DNA from: Deltaproteobacteria bacterium
GTDB taxonomy: Bacteria > Desulfobacterota > Desulfuromonadia > Geobacterales > Geobacteraceae
Direction of reading: 5' to 3'
DNA length: 64,000 bases
Assembly (NCBI GenBank): GCA_021848385.1
Contig: JAJZUQ010000010.1
Coordinates: forward strand, 1-64,000
Below the pieces are notes generated by a model, which did not search any database, had not been told where the DNA came from, and worked only from the letters and a program-made list of their open reading frames with translations. Every line of letters begins with the position of its first letter. The stretch's first letter is position 1. The translations under genes and the position numbers were made by a program. Shown in pieces: positions 7,351 through 16,704 of the stretch.

Positions 7351-9201
7351 CTAGTTAAGCCCTTTCCTGATCTGGTAGAGTTCTTCCATGTTGAGGCCGT
7401 TCAGTTCGTAGTACTCACGTTCCAGTTCCTCTACGTAGAAGCGGTCGAGCCCCGAGTTTTCCAGGAAGTCCTCGCGCAGGGCGATGTCCCTGGTATCGAT
7501 GATGGTGGGGAGGAGGTTGTGGATGTAAATGGCCTCCTTCTTGATGGCAAGAATGGTTTCGCGGAACAGGGAATCCGGAATTTCGCCGTTGATGAGCTTC
7601 TTGTGACGCAGTTCATCGCTGACTTCGCGCTTCAGGGCATCCTGGTCGGCCTTGGTGGCATACTTGGAGTAGAAATTACGTATCCGCTCTCGTACATGCT
7701 CCAGAAGAACAAGGAATATCCTCTCTTCGGCATCGATGGTGAGTAGTTGCTGGAGGAGATCGGGAATGGTCATGCGTTTTTCTTCGATAAGGTTGAGGCC
7801 GCGAGTAAGGGTGGTGACTTTTTTCCGCCCGTAATTACCCAGGTACTTGTTTTCGAGAATGCCAGTGATGAAAAGTGTCTCGAAGAGCTTCGGTTTGAGT
7901 GCGTCGAACTCGGTTTTGTTGCCGAGGAGACTGCGCAGCATCTCTTCCGAGTTCCTGACGTTCTCCATGAACGCCAGCTGGCTTATGATGGAGGAAGCGG
8001 CGTCGTACCGGTCGAAGTAGGTGATGATGTAGGAAAAGTCTTCCAGCAGGGAGATGTCGGCCCCATCACGGATCTTTTCGTCACAGGCCTTGCTGGCATC
8101 GAGGAGGAGCTCTTCGAAAGTGTGGTCGCGGTTTTCTGCCGCCAGCTTCTTGGCAACGAGGAGTTTGAGCATATCCTCCCGGTCGATGGTGCTTTCGATC
8201 TGACGTTCGGAGAGGAAAAGCCCTTCGAGGATCTGCCTGGTCTCGGAAATGTAGTCGTTTTCCTCCAGATCGACCAGCTTCTTGTCTTTTTTCAGCATCT
8301 CATCCAGGGTGTAGAAGAGGGCACCGGGAATCTTGTTTCTGACGGAGAGGGTCTTCAGTCTGGTCAGGCGGGCATTCTCCAGCTTGTTGATCTCTCCCTT
8401 GCGGTTGCAGTCGATGAGGATGTTCTTGTATTCGTCGACGATTCTCCTGTTGTCCGGGTGCTTGTACATGACGTCGATGCGTATCCGCTCCTGCTGGTAG
8501 CGGTCTATGCCGTAGCGGTGGGCAATTTCCGAGAGGCGGGAGAACTCTTCGTCGGAGATCTTCTTGTTGCGGAAATAGAGGAATTTGAATACGTCGCAGT
8601 ATTCCTGGTGATTCTTGTTGATCAGCTTGAAGAGGTAGAGCTGGGCAGCAGGGTCGTCGAGAAGGGAGAATATTTCGCTGATGAGAGCGTTGTCGTCCTG
8701 GTCGCCCACGGAGGTAGAGCGTTTGATCGCCTTCCCGAGAAGCCTCAGTATCAGTTCCTGCTGCTGCTGAGGGGTCCCGGTGATGTTTCTGGAATGAAGA
8801 AAGAAAAAGTAGTTGAATACGGCATTCCCCTCGAAGAATATCTTGTCGTAGGAGAGGAAACCGTTGGTTGAATCGCTGAACATGAGGTTGCCGGCATCCT
8901 TGCCATAGCGACCGCCGTAGAGGACCAGCCGGTTTATGACGTCGCCCTTGGCCAGGTCGGCGATGGGCTGGTCGACGCCGAACATGTACTCGCAGAAGGT
9001 GCCGCCGTTCCCATGGTGGCTGATGCCGGTTTTGCTGATGGTGAATTCGTTGCCGGTCGAGAAGAAGCGGAGCTCGTCATCGCTTGACTGGTCGAAGTTG
9101 AAAAAGAACCGTTTGTGGGCGTCAACGCCGGCAGCAATGGCGTAATATTCGATATGCTGGTCTGGTTGCCCGTGCAGGCGGATGTCAGTGTGCATCAGCA
9201 C
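7351..9201 (-). CDS. Conserved protein of unknown function, 616 aa
   Basis: This is a soluble, largely helical 616-aa protein with no signal peptide, membrane span or catalytic motif that I recognise. It resembles my recollection of the Geobacter family TIGR04442, but I cannot verify this. The first 130 residues are beta-rich (NEFTISKTGISHHGNGGTF); the rest consists of helices rich in charged residues. A second ATG lies two codons downstream of the chosen start. It sits 11 bp downstream of the MBL-fold hydrolase gene on the same strand, so the two are probably co-transcribed. Confidence 0.6.
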   Translation of the reverse strand: MLMHTDIRLHGQPDQHIEYYAIAAGVDAHKRFFFNFDQSSDDELRFFSTGNEFTISKTGISHHGNGGTFCEYMFGVDQPIADLAKGDVINRLVLYGGRYGKDAGNLMFSDSTNGFLSYDKIFFEGNAVFNYFFFLHSRNITGTPQQQQELILRLLGKAIKRSTSVGDQDDNALISEIFSLLDDPAAQLYLFKLINKNHQEYCDVFKFLYFRNKKISDEEFSRLSEIAHRYGIDRYQQERIRIDVMYKHPDNRRIVDEYKNILIDCNRKGEINKLENARLTRLKTLSVRNKIPGALFYTLDEMLKKDKKLVDLEENDYISETRQILEGLFLSERQIESTIDREDMLKLLVAKKLAAENRDHTFEELLLDASKACDEKIRDGADISLLEDFSYIITYFDRYDAASSIISQLAFMENVRNSEEMLRSLLGNKTEFDALKPKLFETLFITGILENKYLGNYGRKKVTTLTRGLNLIEEKRMTIPDLLQQLLTIDAEERIFLVLLEHVRERIRNFYSKYATKADQDALKREVSDELRHKKLINGEIPDSLFRETILAIKKEAIYIHNLLPTIIDTRDIALREDFLENSGLDRFYVEELEREYYELNGLNMEELYQIRKGLN

Positions 9202-9212
9202 CGTCCATTAAT

Positions 9213-9965
9213 CTATTCAAGTGTCATGCCGTCGTAGGCGAATTCGATCCCCGCCGGCAGCTTCGACCCGTCACGATAGGGGACTTCGTGGGTCAGATGG
9301 GTGAAAATGGCTCGTTCCGGCTTGAGCCGGGCAACCACGTCCAATGCCCCCGCGATGTTGAAGTGGTTGTCGTGGGGGGTATAGCGCAGGGCGTCGATTA
9401 TCAGAATCCTCAGCCCGGTGAGAAGGTTGAGGGAATCAGCCGGAATCCGGCTGCAGTCGGTCAGGTACGCCATGTCGCCGAACCGGTAGCCGGTAGTGGG
9501 CATTTCCCCGTGCAGGAGCGGAACCGGAACAATGGCTGCGCCGAAAAGTGCGAACGGTCCGGTTACGACGTGGGGGTCAAGGAGTGGTGCGTACCCCGCC
9601 GATGACTGCCCCTGGAAGATGTACGCGAAGTTCCGGGAGATGACCGCCATGGTTTCCTCACTGCCGTAACAGGGAACGACCCGCTTGTGGATGAAGTGGA
9701 AGCCGCGCAGATCGTCGATTCCGTGGATATGGTCGGCATGGGAATGGGTAAACAACACCGCGTCGATACGCGGGAGATTCTCACGGATGGCCTGTTTCCT
9801 CAGATCGGTGGAGGTGTCCACCAGGATGTAGCGGCCGTCGATCTCGACGACGATTGAGGCACGCGTCCTTTTGTCCCGCGGGTCGCCAGAGAGACAGACC
9901 GGGCAACGGCAACCGACCATCGGCACACCGGTTGACGTTCCGCTGCCGAGAACGGTTATTTTCAT
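9213..9965 (-). CDS. MBL-fold metallo-hydrolase (PhnP-like)
   Basis: This 250-aa cytosolic protein starts MKITVLGSGTSTGVPMVGC. It carries the metallo-beta-lactamase zinc motif THSHADHIHG at about residue 73, further ligands including H in LLHGEMPTTG, Asp in LTDCSRI and His in FTHLTHE, and a Cys pair (CRCPVC) near residue 20 typical of PhnP-type phosphodiesterases. PhnP hydrolyses cyclic phosphodiesters. Other members of the same group act in RNA processing or are uncharacterised, so the substrate is open. No phosphonate genes are nearby. The gene precedes the 616-aa unknown ORF in the same direction. Confidence 0.8.
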   Translation of the reverse strand: MKITVLGSGTSTGVPMVGCRCPVCLSGDPRDKRTRASIVVEIDGRYILVDTSTDLRKQAIRENLPRIDAVLFTHSHADHIHGIDDLRGFHFIHKRVVPCYGSEETMAVISRNFAYIFQGQSSAGYAPLLDPHVVTGPFALFGAAIVPVPLLHGEMPTTGYRFGDMAYLTDCSRIPADSLNLLTGLRILIIDALRYTPHDNHFNIAGALDVVARLKPERAIFTHLTHEVPYRDGSKLPAGIEFAYDGMTLE

Positions 9966-10066
9966 GGTTCGGTTACTCCGCTTCGGATGCTACTACATAG
10001 CATGATTGCCCGCTCCAGGCAAGGGGTTTGTCCTGTTTGCCGATGTTTACGGGGGAGGTCAACCGC

Positions 10067-13036
10067 TCATTCTGCGGAGAAGTTCCGGGTCAGATGCAGC
10101 CTGATGGCATCCTCGAACTCCGCTTCCCGGTCCCCCCTGTAGACCATGGAAGAGCCGATCTCGGCGGCGAGGATGGCGGACAGGTATTTGGGGGGGAGTT
10201 TGGCAAGGCGTCGCCGGTATCGGGGTTCCTCGCGCAGCATGCGCGGCAGGTGGCTGAGAATGACGCGACGGTACAGCGGTTGCCGGCAGAGCTCCGGTCG
10301 TCCCTGGAAGAACCGGAAGAGACGGGTGTAATTGCCGTTGATCTCGGTACTCAGGGAGTTGGAGATGTCGGTGAAGAGAAGCGCCGGCTGTTCACGATGC
10401 CGCTTCAGAATCAGCCGCGCCTCGTCGCGCGCCCGTTTTTCCAGGATTTCGAGGACATCGCGGACGTACCGCTCCTTTTCCGCCATGAACTCCTCCTCTG
10501 AGAGGAGCAGATTGGCGATGATCTCATAGGAGGAGGAGATGACCCCGCACTTGTTGGCCGACGCGTCGCGCATGACGATGATGCCTCTCTTCTGGAGTTC
10601 GATCCTGGCCACGGGGGTAATGAAAGAGTTGGCCCCCTCCACGATGGCCCGTGCCGAGGGGGTGCCGTCCGGAAGGATGAACCGTTCCCAGTTCCCTTCG
10701 TCGATGCTTTCCGGGCGGCCGCCGGCGGGAATGAAGATATCCGCAGGGACGGTAAAGGGGAGCTCGCCGTACTCCCGGGAGAATTCGTCGATGGAGATCC
10801 ATTCCTCGTGGAGGCCAGCAGAGTCCTTTGTTACCTTCCGGTAGAGCTCGCGCAGGCCTTCCTTTCTGCTGCCGGTCTTAAAGAGCATGATCCCGCCGGG
10901 ATTGAGCGCCGCCGGGGCGAAGTCATCCAGGTCCCTGGAGAGGAGTATGCGCCTGAGTTCACCATGGTCGGCTCCCTGGGGGTCGGCCACGGCAGCAGTA
11001 CCGTCCAGAATGAGGGCGATTTTCATCCTCGGGCAGCGCTCCAGCATGATGCGCATGGCGTTTCCCGCCACGTCGCCGTTGGGACCGCCGGTGAACTTGA
11101 CGGCGAAAGGGTCCCTGCGGATGTCTATCCCCAGTTCTTCCATGGTTATTTCGGCGAAGGTCACCACCCCGGTGGAGGTGACGCCGTACTCCTTGTGGTT
11201 GATTCCCACCCGCTTGCTCGACATGATGCCGATGCCGAGCATGTAGCCGCGGCGCCGGGAAAGACGGGCGATCGCTTCGATCATGCCGTCATGCATGTTC
11301 TCGTCGGGGCCGAGTTCAATCGGTTCGTCTTCCCGGTAGTAGTCGACCACGGCAGGGTTTCGCGCCACGCCGTTTTCGGTTATGAAGATGTCAAGGAACG
11401 CGTTGGTTATCCCGTACTGGAGCTTGTAGAGGCGCCAGATCTCCAGTTCCCGTTCCCTCGCCCGCATCAGGTCGGAGGCGTCCAGAAGCATCACCAGCTT
11501 TGAGCCCCCCTCGTAGATGTCCTTGTTTTTGAAATGCTGGGTATGGGCCAGGACGAAGTTTTCCCGGAAGAGGGTGGCTGCGTTGGTGGTAAAGTCGTCC
11601 GGTGACCGGGCTATGACCGTGCGCCACCCTCCCCTGGCGATGTCGGAAAAGCCGATGTGATAACCGAAGCCGTACCGGCTGAAGAAAAAGGTGACCCTGA
11701 ACGGCGCCGCTGGCGGGAGGTCGGCGGTGAACTCGGAGCCCAGGTCGGTCAGGTAGGCAGGATCGAGACGGAAGGCGAGCGCCTGCTTACCCGGGACGAA
11801 GAAATTGGTCTTCAGGATGTGCCGGATGAAGGTGAGGCAGCAGCGGAAGATGGTGCGTCGCACCTCGTCCAGGTGGCGGTGGCCGGTGTTGTACCCTTCG
11901 ATCTCCTGCGCCGTTTCGGCGAGAACCTTTGGGTAAAGGGGGTCACGGTCGGTGCGTGCCGGGTCGAACCTGACTCGGAAGAGCCTGATGAGCTGGAACC
12001 CCATTTCCGGATGGCTGTGGAACGCCGACTGCACGTCGTCGAGGCCGAAGCGGTCGGGCTGGTTGTGGGCCAGGTTGGAATGGCAGAAGGAGATGAAGGC
12101 GTTGACGAGGGATGCATCTTCTCCGGTCATGAAACCGTTGACAACGAATTCCCGGTAAGCATGGGAACGGGTTGAGAGAATCTGGGTGGTGGCGAGTTCC
12201 TGCCGGAGCCTGATGTAGAGGTTTGATTCGCAGTCCAGGGGATCCCCCTGGCAGCGGACATAGAAGGTGCCGAGAAAGTAGGGGTGGACGCCGTTGGAGA
12301 TGGTCAGGCAGTAAGCGCGGTTCACCCCCAGTTCCAGCCGTTTGAATACTTCCATCACCTGGATGAGGAAATCCTTCTGGGGAGGATTTCCCACGGCGAA
12401 GTGGACCCGTGATTCGTTGCCCGCGCCAATCGGCTCCACGTCAAGGTAGAGCCCCCCGCCCTGGTTCCCCTTCTGGAAAAGGTTCAGGACCTGAGCGATG
12501 CGAATCGGCGGTGCTACCCGGACATACCCCTCGTGGTTCAGCCAGATGATCCGGAACAGCCGGTCGAATTCGCTCATGTCAAAGTCGGGGTAGTTACGGC
12601 GCAATTCCCTGCGTACTTTCGCCCGGATCGAGGCGGGGATGGTCGTGTCCCCCCCGGCATTGATCTCTTCGTTGCTCTTTCGGTCGAATTCGAACCGCTG
12701 TATCTCAAGGGACTCGGGGATACCCGGCAACGCCCCTTCCGAGTGAACGAACATGGCGAAGGATATCTCCCGCTCCTGGATCTCCCGGAGGGTAAGGGTC
12801 TCGTAGAGCGAGCCCGGATAGTTCCGTACGGCGAGTATATGGGTCTTGTCCCGGTCGGCCAGGATCAGCCGGCGGTTTTTCTTGAGACTCCCCAGTTCCC
12901 GCTCCAGGATGCCGAGCGCTTCCGGTTCGTCCTTCATGGCGATGAAGAAGTAAGGGGTCATCTGCTCCCGGAGCCAGCGGCGGTTTTCCGATTTCCCGCC
13001 AGCTCCTGCGCTGCTTGTGGTCACTGATACGCTCAT
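10067..13036 (-). CDS. NAD-specific glutamate dehydrogenase, large type
   Basis: This 989-aa protein belongs to the large (about 115 kDa) class of NAD-dependent glutamate dehydrogenases, which oxidatively deaminate glutamate to 2-oxoglutarate and ammonium. The N-terminal 400 residues are a regulatory region. The catalytic core includes SDIARGGWRTVIARSPDD, the substrate/nucleotide region KFTGGPNGDVAGNAMRIML, and VEGANSFITPVAR near the C-terminus. It feeds amino-acid carbon into the TCA cycle. It lies 14 bp after metX on the same strand, so it may be partly under the SAM riboswitch, although no functional link is known. Confidence 0.85.
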   Translation of the reverse strand: MSVSVTTSSAGAGGKSENRRWLREQMTPYFFIAMKDEPEALGILERELGSLKKNRRLILADRDKTHILAVRNYPGSLYETLTLREIQEREISFAMFVHSEGALPGIPESLEIQRFEFDRKSNEEINAGGDTTIPASIRAKVRRELRRNYPDFDMSEFDRLFRIIWLNHEGYVRVAPPIRIAQVLNLFQKGNQGGGLYLDVEPIGAGNESRVHFAVGNPPQKDFLIQVMEVFKRLELGVNRAYCLTISNGVHPYFLGTFYVRCQGDPLDCESNLYIRLRQELATTQILSTRSHAYREFVVNGFMTGEDASLVNAFISFCHSNLAHNQPDRFGLDDVQSAFHSHPEMGFQLIRLFRVRFDPARTDRDPLYPKVLAETAQEIEGYNTGHRHLDEVRRTIFRCCLTFIRHILKTNFFVPGKQALAFRLDPAYLTDLGSEFTADLPPAAPFRVTFFFSRYGFGYHIGFSDIARGGWRTVIARSPDDFTTNAATLFRENFVLAHTQHFKNKDIYEGGSKLVMLLDASDLMRARERELEIWRLYKLQYGITNAFLDIFITENGVARNPAVVDYYREDEPIELGPDENMHDGMIEAIARLSRRRGYMLGIGIMSSKRVGINHKEYGVTSTGVVTFAEITMEELGIDIRRDPFAVKFTGGPNGDVAGNAMRIMLERCPRMKIALILDGTAAVADPQGADHGELRRILLSRDLDDFAPAALNPGGIMLFKTGSRKEGLRELYRKVTKDSAGLHEEWISIDEFSREYGELPFTVPADIFIPAGGRPESIDEGNWERFILPDGTPSARAIVEGANSFITPVARIELQKRGIIVMRDASANKCGVISSSYEIIANLLLSEEEFMAEKERYVRDVLEILEKRARDEARLILKRHREQPALLFTDISNSLSTEINGNYTRLFRFFQGRPELCRQPLYRRVILSHLPRMLREEPRYRRRLAKLPPKYLSAILAAEIGSSMVYRGDREAEFEDAIRLHLTRNFSAE

Positions 13037-13050
13037 GATGGCATGCTCCG

Positions 13051-14172
13051 TTACCGCTCCCCTACGGTTTCCAGAAAGTCTTTGACCATGGGGGCGAATG
13101 TTTCGTGCTCGAGGAGGAAAGCGTCGTGGCCGTAGGAGGAAGGGATGAGGTGGTATTCCACCTTCTTGCCGATCTTGCGCAGGACGTTTACCATCTCTTC
13201 AGTCTGGTAGGGTGGGTAGAGCCAGTCGGAGGTGAAGGCGAAGAACTGAAGCGGCGCCTCCACCCGGGAGAAGGCTTCCTCCAGGGATTCGTACCCCAGG
13301 GAGACGTCGTAGAGGTCCAGGGCCTTGGCGAGGTAAAGGAAGGAGTTTGCGTCGAAGCGGTCGACGAAGTTGTAGCCGTTATACGAAAGATAGCGCTCCA
13401 CCTCGAACTGGCCGAAAAAGTCGAACAGACCGTCCCTGGCGGAGAACCGGCGATCGAACTTCGCGGTCATGGATTCGTCGGAGAGAAAGGTGATGTGTCC
13501 TATTCCCCGTGCCAGGGCCAGGCCGTCCTTGGGGTTCTTGCGGTACTCCCCCTTTTTCCAGGTCGGGTCGTTGAAAATGGCCCAACGGGCCACGGCGTTC
13601 AAGGCGATTGCCTGGGCCGACGGGCGGGGTGTCGCGGCAAGCACGACTGCGGAGGCGATGCGCTCCGGCAGCTGGGTAGCCCACTCCAGAGCCTGCATCC
13701 CCCCCATGCTACCCCCCAGGACAGTGAGAAGCCGGTCGATTCCCAGGTGGTCGATGAGGAACTCCTGGGCACGCACCATGTCGCGCACGGTGATGACCGG
13801 AAAGGAGAGGTTGTAGCGTTTGCCCGTGCGGGGGTTTATGGAGGCAGGCCCGGTTGATCCGAAGCATGAGCCGATGACGTTCGGGCAGATGACGAAATAC
13901 CGGTCGGTATCGAGGAGACGGCCGGGGCCGACGATGGCGTCCCACCATCCCGGTTTCTGGTCGTCTTCGGATGATTTGCCCGCCAGGTGGGCGTTGCCGG
14001 TCCAGGCGTGGGTTACCAGGATGGCGTTGGAACGTGCCGCGTTGAGGGTCCCGTAGGTCTCGTAGACGAGGGTGATCGGTGACAGGATGCGGCCGCTCTC
14101 AAGCCGGAGCCCCGTGTCGATGGTCAGTGATTGTTCTTGTACGATGCCGACGGACATTGGATTCTCACTCAT
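13051..14172 (-). CDS. metX: Homoserine O-acetyltransferase
   Basis: This 373-aa alpha/beta hydrolase-fold enzyme transfers an acetyl group from acetyl-CoA to homoserine, the first step of the methionine branch via direct sulfhydrylation. The nucleophile elbow [12 protein letters not shown] holds the catalytic Ser, and Asp (TSDWLYPP) and His (YGHDAFLLE) complete the triad. [13 protein letters not shown] and the NxxGSCxGSTGP stretch are typical of MetX. Some members of the family use succinyl-CoA; sequence alone does not settle it. Length is normal. Expression is under a SAM-I riboswitch and terminator in its leader, consistent with methionine control. Confidence 0.93.
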   Translation of the reverse strand: MSENPMSVGIVQEQSLTIDTGLRLESGRILSPITLVYETYGTLNAARSNAILVTHAWTGNAHLAGKSSEDDQKPGWWDAIVGPGRLLDTDRYFVICPNVIGSCFGSTGPASINPRTGKRYNLSFPVITVRDMVRAQEFLIDHLGIDRLLTVLGGSMGGMQALEWATQLPERIASAVVLAATPRPSAQAIALNAVARWAIFNDPTWKKGEYRKNPKDGLALARGIGHITFLSDESMTAKFDRRFSARDGLFDFFGQFEVERYLSYNGYNFVDRFDANSFLYLAKALDLYDVSLGYESLEEAFSRVEAPLQFFAFTSDWLYPPYQTEEMVNVLRKIGKKVEYHLIPSSYGHDAFLLEHETFAPMVKDFLETVGER

Positions 14173-14237
14173 CAGTGCGGAAGGGGAGACAGGGACATCC
14201 CTTCTTCCGTGATTCTGTTTTTCAGCCCTTCTGATAG

Positions 14238-14275
14238 AAAAAGCCCCTTCTCACGAGTGATGATGAGAAGGGGCT
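14238..14275 (-). terminator. Riboswitch-controlled terminator of metX
   Basis: On the minus strand a 12-bp stem AGCCCCTTCTCA/TGAGAAGGGGCT is followed by a T run. It lies between the SAM-I aptamer and the metX start. It should form when SAM is bound and stop transcription. Confidence 0.88.
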
Positions 14276-14306
14276 TCAGATGTGCGACCATCGTCCAAGC
14301 GCCTCT

Positions 14307-14511
14307 CTCATCTTTGCCTTGCGGCAGGATTTAGCACCTGACGTTCTCCGCTTCGCCGCCGGTTCAATGTCTGCGGGCTTCGCCGGAAACTCCCTGTACT
14401 CATTGGTACGCTCGTCGTCTCCTCTCTGCCGTTGACCTCGAACCGAATGCGAACCGGAGTAACCGGTTGCTGTGGCTTCACAGGGCCTTTCCCTCCACCA
14501 CTCTCGATAAG
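14307..14511 (-). ncRNA. SAM-I riboswitch (S-box) with an extended P3 arm
   Basis: On the minus strand the aptamer begins CTTATCGAGAGTGGTGGAGG, continues through GGCCCTGTGAAGCCACAGCAACC, and ends GGTGCTAAATCCTGC and GATGAG, which pairs with CTTATC to form P1. These are the conserved S-box segments in order. The aptamer spans about 205 nt, where roughly 100-120 nt is usual. The extra length is between CAACC and GGTGCTAAATCC, where the two sides (CTCCGGTTCGC and GCGAAGCGGAG, then further pairs) form a long imperfect P3 helix. Confidence 0.93.
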
Positions 14512-14539
14512 AAAGCTAGCTATTCAATTTTCATGAAAA

Positions 14540-14568
14540 AGAATACGAGAGGGGTGTGGTTTTGTCAA
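14540..14568 (-). promoter_or_regulatory. Sigma70-type promoter of metX leader
   Basis: Minus strand TTGACA, a 17-bp spacer, and TATTCT. It lies just upstream of the SAM-I aptamer, so transcription would start a few bases before the riboswitch P1 helix. Confidence 0.75.
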
Positions 14569-14600
14569 CAATTTGTTGCCCCCATGTCACTCCTGTCCTG

Positions 14601-16526
14601 CTAGAACTGCTCGCCGGTCCACATCTCCTCGGTGAAGCGGATGGCCTTGTTTCTTCCCGTCTCCTTTGCTTTGTAAAGCGCGACGTCGGCGTATTTGATG
14701 GCCTGCCAGAAGAGCTGGGTGTCGATGGGGAATTCGCTGACGCCGAGGCTGATGGTCTTTTTGAGCACCCCGTCCTGTACTTTGAACTTGGCATTCTGCA
14801 CGCTTTCCCTTATCTTTTCGGCCACCTTCATGGTTTCATCTTTGTTGGTGTCCAGAAGGACCACGAGGAATTCCTCACCACCGAATCGTATGACCAGGTC
14901 GGATGTCCTGACGCTGCTCCTGATGAGGCCGGAAGTTTCCTTGAGCACGGCATCGCCCGCGTTGTGGCCGTACACGTCGTTTACCTGTTTGAAAAAGTCC
15001 AGGTCGCACATGATGAGACCGATATTCTTGCCGCGTCGCATAACCCCGGCGACCATGTTCTCGGTGCACTCCTGCAGGAATCTTCTGTTGTACAGGCCGG
15101 TCAGCGAGTCCTTGAGAGCGGAATCCCGTAGCGTATCCATGAGCCTCTTGGCTTCGATCACCGAGAGAGACTCTTTGACGTACTGCCTCGCCTTGAACAC
15201 TTTCTGGTCTATGGTGTGCTGGTCCCGGTAACGCGGGTCAGCCCTGTCGAACACGAGCTGCACCACTCCGCCGGTCCCTCCGCCGATGATCATCGGGATG
15301 CAGTAGTGTTCCTTCCCCTGCTCAACCTGGAACTGCTTGCAGATATGGGGATAGACCATGGAAGAGATGGCGTGGCCGGTCTTCTTTGCCTTGCACAGCT
15401 CGCTGCTGTCCAGGATGTCGGGGCTGCAGAACGACTCATTGTCGGAGAGGACCAGGGGGAAGACCGGGCTCATCTTGTTCTGGTTGGTTGGAATCTCGTA
15501 GATGAGGAATTCATCGATGCCGACCTGTTCCCGCAGTACATTCCCAAGGCGGGAGTATACGTCTGCCAGGGTGTCGTCTTCTTCGATGACCTTTTTGAAG
15601 GTCGTCATGCCGTGTATGGATTCCATCAAACCGTTGAATTCGGCGGAGAGGATACCGATTTCATCTTTGGAGTGGATGGCGATCTTCTTGGACAGATCGA
15701 CGTCTCCGGTCCCCAGGGCGTGAATCTGCTCGATAATGGATTTTACCGGATTGGCGATGGATCGGGATATCCAGATAGTAAAAATGCCGAGGAGAACCAG
15801 GGCGATGAGCAGGACAACAACAACGATGGTAGTGGTATACGTGACGGTGGAGTTTATTGTCCCGGCGTTCTCTGTATAGAGGTGGGAGGCGTTGGCTGAA
15901 TAGTCGTTGGACAGAGCCAGCGCCTCGGCAAGGGTCTGCTGGTATTCCTTCAGTTTCACGTTGTCCCGGTTGTTGTCCTGTTGGGTGTCAGGCAGGTTTT
16001 TCATCTTCTGGTCGGTGAATGCCTGAAATTTCTTGACGAGAACCCCTTGGAGAACTGTCATTTCACTAACGTATTTTTCTCCTGCCAGATCTCCCCTGAC
16101 GGGCGAGGTGGTAAACGTTTCGATCAGTTTGCCGTTTTCCCGCGAGTAGTCATTCACCCTCCCCCCTGCTTGCAGGGCTGAGAGAAACGCACTGATGTCT
16201 TCCATCCGGGCCTTGGACGTCTCGATTCTGTGCAGAGCGCTCCTGATGTCGGACGTTCTGGAAAGTTCGAGGGCATCCAGGTTCAGACTCTGAATGTTTC
16301 GGGCAATTTTTTGCGCCAGCCTGTCCTGGGGAATAAGGTCCCTGACTATGGTGTCGGTCTTCTTGTCCACGGTGAGGAGTGCAGCCAGCGTTACGACGAA
16401 GAGCATCACGAACCAGAAAAGGACGCCGACGGAAAAGAGGCGGAATTTCTTCTTGATGGGGAGATCGATAAAGGTAATGAAATTTATGAAACGACGGGAC
16501 ATGTCTTTGACATTGTTTTCAGGCAT
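14601..16526 (-). CDS. Membrane diguanylate cyclase with HAMP domain
   Basis: This protein makes cyclic di-GMP. From the N-terminus it shows a transmembrane segment (LFSVGVLFWFVMLFVVTLAALL), a helical periplasmic sensor region, a second transmembrane segment (TIVVVVLLIALVLLGIFTIW), a HAMP domain, a GAF-like region with several Cys and His residues, and a C-terminal GGDEF domain with active-site motif GGEEF. The product-inhibition I-site RTSD lies exactly five residues before GGEEF, so feedback control is expected. The track ORF begins at 16577; I prefer the ATG at 16526 (MPENNVKDM), preceded by GAGGGAG. The gene appears monocistronic. Confidence 0.88.
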   Translation of the reverse strand: MPENNVKDMSRRFINFITFIDLPIKKKFRLFSVGVLFWFVMLFVVTLAALLTVDKKTDTIVRDLIPQDRLAQKIARNIQSLNLDALELSRTSDIRSALHRIETSKARMEDISAFLSALQAGGRVNDYSRENGKLIETFTTSPVRGDLAGEKYVSEMTVLQGVLVKKFQAFTDQKMKNLPDTQQDNNRDNVKLKEYQQTLAEALALSNDYSANASHLYTENAGTINSTVTYTTTIVVVVLLIALVLLGIFTIWISRSIANPVKSIIEQIHALGTGDVDLSKKIAIHSKDEIGILSAEFNGLMESIHGMTTFKKVIEEDDTLADVYSRLGNVLREQVGIDEFLIYEIPTNQNKMSPVFPLVLSDNESFCSPDILDSSELCKAKKTGHAISSMVYPHICKQFQVEQGKEHYCIPMIIGGGTGGVVQLVFDRADPRYRDQHTIDQKVFKARQYVKESLSVIEAKRLMDTLRDSALKDSLTGLYNRRFLQECTENMVAGVMRRGKNIGLIMCDLDFFKQVNDVYGHNAGDAVLKETSGLIRSSVRTSDLVIRFGGEEFLVVLLDTNKDETMKVAEKIRESVQNAKFKVQDGVLKKTISLGVSEFPIDTQLFWQAIKYADVALYKAKETGRNKAIRFTEEMWTGEQF

Positions 16527-16704
16527 GCAGGTGGATTCTCCCTCGCACAATTGAATATCGGTTGGAAAACCCGCCAATTATTCCAGATAAAGTGCCATTA
16601 ATCAACATATTTTGGCATGTTTGAGCCGGGACAGTTGAGGAGAGGGACATCCCAATGGGAAGGCGTGTGGTGAGAATAAACAAGGGAGGATGTCAGTCGG
16701 TGCG

